Of a stretch of 8,575 nucleotides of DNA, positions 6,418-8,575 are shown in pieces. The notes under the pieces were generated by a model. The model saw nothing but the letters and a program-made list of their open reading frames with translations, did not search any database and had not been told where the DNA came from. How positions within the stretch are numbered: position 1 is the stretch's first letter; each line of letters begins with the position of its first letter. The translations under genes and the position numbers were made by a program. The DNA comes from Firmicutes bacterium UBA1065 (GTDB lineage: Bacteria; Bacillota; Clostridia; Tissierellales; Sedimentibacteraceae): NCBI GenBank assembly GCA_002316225.1, contig DCDC01000091.1, forward strand, positions 1 to 8,575. The letters are read 5' to 3'.

Positions 6418-7458
6418 ATGCCATCGGATGAAATAAAATTAACCCAAATGACTCAAAGCGCAGGTTGAGCCGCAAAAATAGGTCCTGACCTCCTGGCACA
6501 AGTTTTGTGCCATATAAACTATGATACTGACGAAAACCTCCTTGTAGGAATGACTACTTCGGATGACGCATCAGTATATAAGATAACCGAAGATCTTGCC
6601 CTGGTCCAGACCCTTGATTTTTTTACCCCTGTTTTGGATGACCCCTACCTTTATGGCCAAATAGCAGCAGCCAATTCATTGAGCGATGTTTATGCCATGG
6701 GAGGAGAACCCAAGCTTGCAATGAATATTGCATGTTTCCCTAAAGACCTGCCCAAAGAGGTCATTAAGCAAATCCTCCTCGGGAGCCATGATAAGGTAAA
6801 AGAAGCAAATGCCCTGGTGATCGGAGGCCATACGGTAGAAGATAAGGAACCCAAATTCGGCTTGTCCGTAACAGGCTTCATTCATCCAAAAGATGTTGTT
6901 ACCAACTGCAATGCAAAACCCGGCGATGTTTTAATCCTTACAAAACCCTTGGGATTAGGTATATTAAATACGGGTATAAAGGCCGGGTTAGTCAGCCAAG
7001 AGGGTTATAATACAGCTGTCTTTGTCATGACTCAGTTAAACAAGTTTTCTAAAGATGCTATGATGAAGGTTGGGGTGAACAGCTGTACCGACATAACCGG
7101 ATTCGGCCTTCTGGGCCATGCTTATGAAATGGCCGAAGGAAGTGATGTTACGATAAAACTTTTCTCCTCTTCCGTACCTGTAATTGAGGAAGCCATATCC
7201 CTGGCAAGGATGGGTATAATTCCGGCCGGAGCTTACAGAAATATGGAATATGTAAAAAAACAGGTCGAGGTTTCAGATAAGACAGCCCAGGAAATTATCG
7301 ACTGCATGTGTGATCCTCAAACCTCGGGCGGGCTCTTGATATCTGTAGAAAAAAGCAAGGCGGACCTGCTTCTTAATGAGCTTAAAAACTCTCCCACCCC
7401 CTATGGCTTGGTTGGTGAAGTTACAGAAAGGCAAGATTGCAGAATAATCGTTGAATAA
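6418..7458 (+). CDS. selD: Selenophosphate synthetase, selenocysteine-containing (Sec17)
   Basis: The product is 346 residues if TGA at 6466-6468 is read as selenocysteine, almost the same length as E. coli SelD. SelD makes selenophosphate from selenide and ATP, the selenium donor for Sec-tRNA and 2-selenouridine. The N-terminus reads LTQMTQSAG-U-AAK: U17 and K20 fall exactly at the essential C17 and K20 of E. coli SelD. Other family motifs are GGHTVEDKEPKFGLSVTG, DITGFGLLGHAYEMAEG and CDPQTSGGLL, with an AIRS/PurM-like two-domain fold. Only one TGA interrupts an otherwise conserved frame, and a candidate SECIS hairpin follows. The gene starts 16 bases after lysR with AGGAGGTG and ends at an intrinsic terminator, so it closes the rightward operon. 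Standard gene calling would start near 6505 and lose the catalytic site. SelB, SelA and Sec tRNA must be encoded elsewhere. A damaged gene is much less likely. Confidence 0.95.
6466..6468 (+). other. selD: Selenocysteine (UGA) codon 17 of selD
   Basis: The TGA is codon 17 counted from the ATG at 6418, in the motif AG-U-AAK where Cys-containing SelD proteins carry the nucleophilic Cys. Sequence on both sides stays in the same conserved frame. Recoding is inferred from position and from the downstream hairpin. Confidence 0.93.
6469..6511 (+). promoter_or_regulatory. selD: Candidate bacterial SECIS element in selD
   Basis: Directly after the UGA, the coding sequence can form two hairpins. The stronger is a perfect 7-bp stem, GGCACAA (6495-6501) / TTGTGCC (6505-6511), with a GTT loop; the loop G is 34 bases after the UGA, near the far end of the spacing seen in bacterial SECIS elements, and a leading G(U) in the apical loop is the usual SelB contact. 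A smaller one, AGGT / ACCT (6480-6483 / 6488-6491), has a CCTG loop. The first fits the bacterial SECIS rules better. Folding has not been computed. Confidence 0.7.
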
Positions 7459-7460
7459 AG

Positions 7461-7494
7461 AATCCGTAGATCTTATCTACGGATTTTGCTTTTT
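7461..7494 (+). terminator. Intrinsic terminator after selD
   Basis: AATCCGTAGAT (7461-7471) and ATCTACGGATT (7475-7485) form a perfect 11-bp stem with a CTT loop, three bases after the selD stop, followed by a T-rich tract (TTTTGCTTTTT). It lies between convergent genes. On the minus strand the tract after the stem (CTTTATTC) is weak, so it mainly serves the selD transcript and may partly stop the MORN transcript. Confidence 0.88.
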
Positions 7495-8350
7495 ATTCCT
7501 GGGTTTCCTCTTCCCGGACCGAATCGTCCATATCCAGTTCACTTGAAATAAGGACATCATTCTCCCACTTTCCTTCTTCAATTGTTCCGTCTATGTAGTA
7601 TATAACTCCCGAGCCATGTTTTTTTCCGTTCTTGAAAGATCCCACATACTTATTCCCGTTTGCGTACGTGTAGGTTCCCAGGCCTTCTTTCATTCCATTT
7701 ACAAATTCTCCTTCATACTTGTCTCCGTTGGCATATGTGCTTGTTCCGTGGCCGTTTATGAAATCATCCTTGAATTCACCTTCATAAACATATTTGCCAG
7801 GCACGGTAAATTTGCCCATTCCGTCCTGTTTATTTTCTTTAAATTCCCCCTCGTAAACATCGCCATTGGCATAGGTATAGATGCCGTAGCCATCCATCAT
7901 GCCGTTTTTCATTTGTCCTTCATAGACAAACTTATTTGGCGAGGTTAATTTTCCGTGACCGTTAGGCTTATTGTCTTTAAATTCACCTTCATATATGTCC
8001 CCGTTTGCATAGGTATAAAGGCCGTAACCGTCCATCATACCGTTTTTCATTTCCCCTTCATAAACATCACCATTGGGATATACTACTTTCACCCTATTCT
8101 TGCTGATAACTTCCTCAGCATCCTGTGAATCTGATTCATTTATCGGACCTGGGCCTTCAAGACCGGTTTCATTCTCTATAATGTTTTCATCAGGATTATC
8201 AATACTGCCTTCCATATCCGTCATTTCACCAGGATCATCACTGATTTGGTTTGAAATATAATCTTCATCTCCCTCATTTTTTTCAAGTCTTGAACAAGAT
8301 GATCCTAAAATTAACATAATCAAAAAAACAATTGCAAGAGTCTTATTCAT
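7493..8350 (-). CDS. MORN-repeat protein with lipoprotein-like signal peptide
   Basis: From the ATG at 8350 the product is 285 residues. An N-terminal signal segment (MNKTLAIVFLIMLILGSSCS) ends at Cys19; the lipobox LGSSC is non-canonical but an acylated lipoprotein is likely. An acidic, low-complexity linker (about 20-85) leads to seven 23-residue MORN repeats plus a partial eighth (about 96-266), each built on YEGE[FM]K-x-G-x-x-x-GxGxYTYANGD, and an acidic tail. MORN repeats form an elongated beta-hairpin sheet; in bacteria their partners are mostly unknown, so no function is assigned. Repeats 1-2 and 3-4 are near copies. The start has GGAGG five bases upstream (8356-8360), better than the ATG at 8360-8362, which would put four residues (including Glu) before the signal. 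It converges on selD and looks unrelated to the selenium genes. Confidence 0.85.
   Translation of the reverse strand: MNKTLAIVFLIMLILGSSCSRLEKNEGDEDYISNQISDDPGEMTDMEGSIDNPDENIIENETGLEGPGPINESDSQDAEEVISKNRVKVVYPNGDVYEGEMKNGMMDGYGLYTYANGDIYEGEFKDNKPNGHGKLTSPNKFVYEGQMKNGMMDGYGIYTYANGDVYEGEFKENKQDGMGKFTVPGKYVYEGEFKDDFINGHGTSTYANGDKYEGEFVNGMKEGLGTYTYANGNKYVGSFKNGKKHGSGVIYYIDGTIEEGKWENDVLISSELDMDDSVREEETQE
7790..8065 (-). repeat. Two tandem 138-bp units inside the MORN gene
   Basis: The stretches 7928-8065 and 7790-7927 encode MORN repeats 1-2 and 3-4. They match closely: MKNGMMDGYG and YTYANGD recur identically, and long nucleotide runs such as CCGTTTTTCATTT are shared. This indicates duplication of a two-repeat (46-residue) unit that is more recent than the basic 69-bp repeats. 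Confidence 0.75.
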
Positions 8351-8410
8351 TCCTGCCTCCATGCCAACCCCTGTTTTACATTTTTATTATTGCCGGCTGA
8401 GGCAAAAATA

Positions 8411-8439
8411 ATGATAGCAGTATTTTTCAGTATTGTTAA
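8411..8439 (-). promoter_or_regulatory. Extended -10 promoter for the MORN gene
   Basis: On the minus strand, TTAACA (8434-8439; five of six) lies 17 bases before TATCAT (8411-8416; five of six), which is preceded by TGC. The -35 overlaps the stop codon of the upstream transporter gene. The start point would be near 8404. A stem with one mismatch, TTATTATTGCC (8384-8394) / GGCAAAAATAA (8401-8411), falls at the beginning of the leader and could affect the transcript, but it has no T-tract and is not a terminator. Confidence 0.6.
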
Positions 8440-8575
8440 ATCATGTCAGTTTCTCGGATCTCCTGCTTTCTTAGGCTTATAAAAGTCAGAACCATGTTAA
8501 GAATCCCAAGCATCGTAAAAATTATCAATGCCATGTTATTGGAACCGGTTAAATCGTATGCGTAATTAATTACGG
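8436..8575 (-). CDS. C-terminal end of a probable MFS transporter (partial)
   Basis: Only the last 45 codons are in the window; the frame is open to the right edge and ends with TAA at 8436-8438. The translation starts VINYAYDLTGSNNMALIIF and continues TMLGILNMVLTFIS, then a basic/acidic tail (LRKQEIRETDMI). The YDLTGS-like turn followed by one long hydrophobic helix and a short charged tail is typical of the last transmembrane helix of major facilitator transporters. The substrate cannot be inferred. No terminator is seen after the stop, so readthrough into the MORN gene is possible. Confidence 0.6.
   Translation of the reverse strand, partial: VINYAYDLTGSNNMALIIFTMLGILNMVLTFISLRKQEIRETDMI

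Noticed and set aside
6466..6468. selD read as a pseudogene broken by a stop codon
   Set aside because: The TGA falls exactly at the catalytic Cys position, the rest of the frame is intact, and a SECIS-like hairpin follows; recoding explains all of this.
6505..7458. SelD starting at a TTG at 6505
   Set aside because: This would remove the catalytic U17/K20 segment, has no ribosome binding site, and begins inside the candidate SECIS stem. The ATG at 6418 has AGGAGGTG.
8351..8362. MORN protein starting at the ATG at 8360-8362
   Set aside because: GGAGG at 8356-8360 is ideally spaced for the ATG at 8350, which also gives a normal signal peptide start (MNKT).
8384..8411. Hairpin after the transporter gene as an intrinsic terminator
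   Set aside because: The stem has a mismatch and is not followed by a T-tract on either strand; it more likely lies in the MORN leader.

Overview
The window is AT-rich bacterial DNA with strong AGGAGG-type ribosome binding sites, tight gene spacing, GTG/TTG codons near starts, and genes typical of anaerobic Firmicutes. The most likely source is a selenium-using member of the Clostridia; the genus cannot be resolved from this sequence. No rRNA, tRNA, insertion sequence, prophage or CRISPR array is visible.

The centre of the window (about 2521-7458) is a divergent selenium-utilisation locus. Leftward from a shared AT-rich intergenic region run a YedE-family putative selenium transporter, a stand-alone TusA/YedF-type CPxP sulfur/selenium carrier domain, and a small DUF3343 putative Se/S carrier. 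Rightward run a CsdA/SufS-like cysteine desulfurase, a LysR-type regulator and selD (selenophosphate synthetase). selD is itself a selenoprotein gene: codon 17, which is the catalytic Cys in E. coli SelD, is an in-frame TGA. It is followed by hairpins that can act as a bacterial SECIS element. Automatic gene calling would cut the protein to a start near 6505 and lose its active site. A good intrinsic terminator ends this arm. The inferred flow is selenium uptake (YedE), transfer as a persulfide/perselenide on small carrier proteins and the desulfurase, and conversion to selenophosphate by SelD, with the LysR protein as probable local regulator.

The left flank (1-2410, minus strand) reads as an operon: a membrane GGDEF diguanylate cyclase with its own promoter, a small nitroreductase-family flavoprotein, and the start of a stand-alone NAD(P)H-hydrate dehydratase (nnrD) cut by the window edge. 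The cyclase promoter sits among three CTTAAG motifs that may be operators.

The right flank (7493-8575, minus strand) holds a secreted, probably lipid-anchored MORN-repeat protein with a good extended -10 promoter and a 46-residue internal duplication. Beyond it is the C-terminal end of a probable MFS transporter that runs off the window.

The strongest observation is the selenocysteine-containing SelD inside a compact divergent selenium cluster. In that cluster the usual two-domain YedF is represented only by its TusA half, beside DUF3343.
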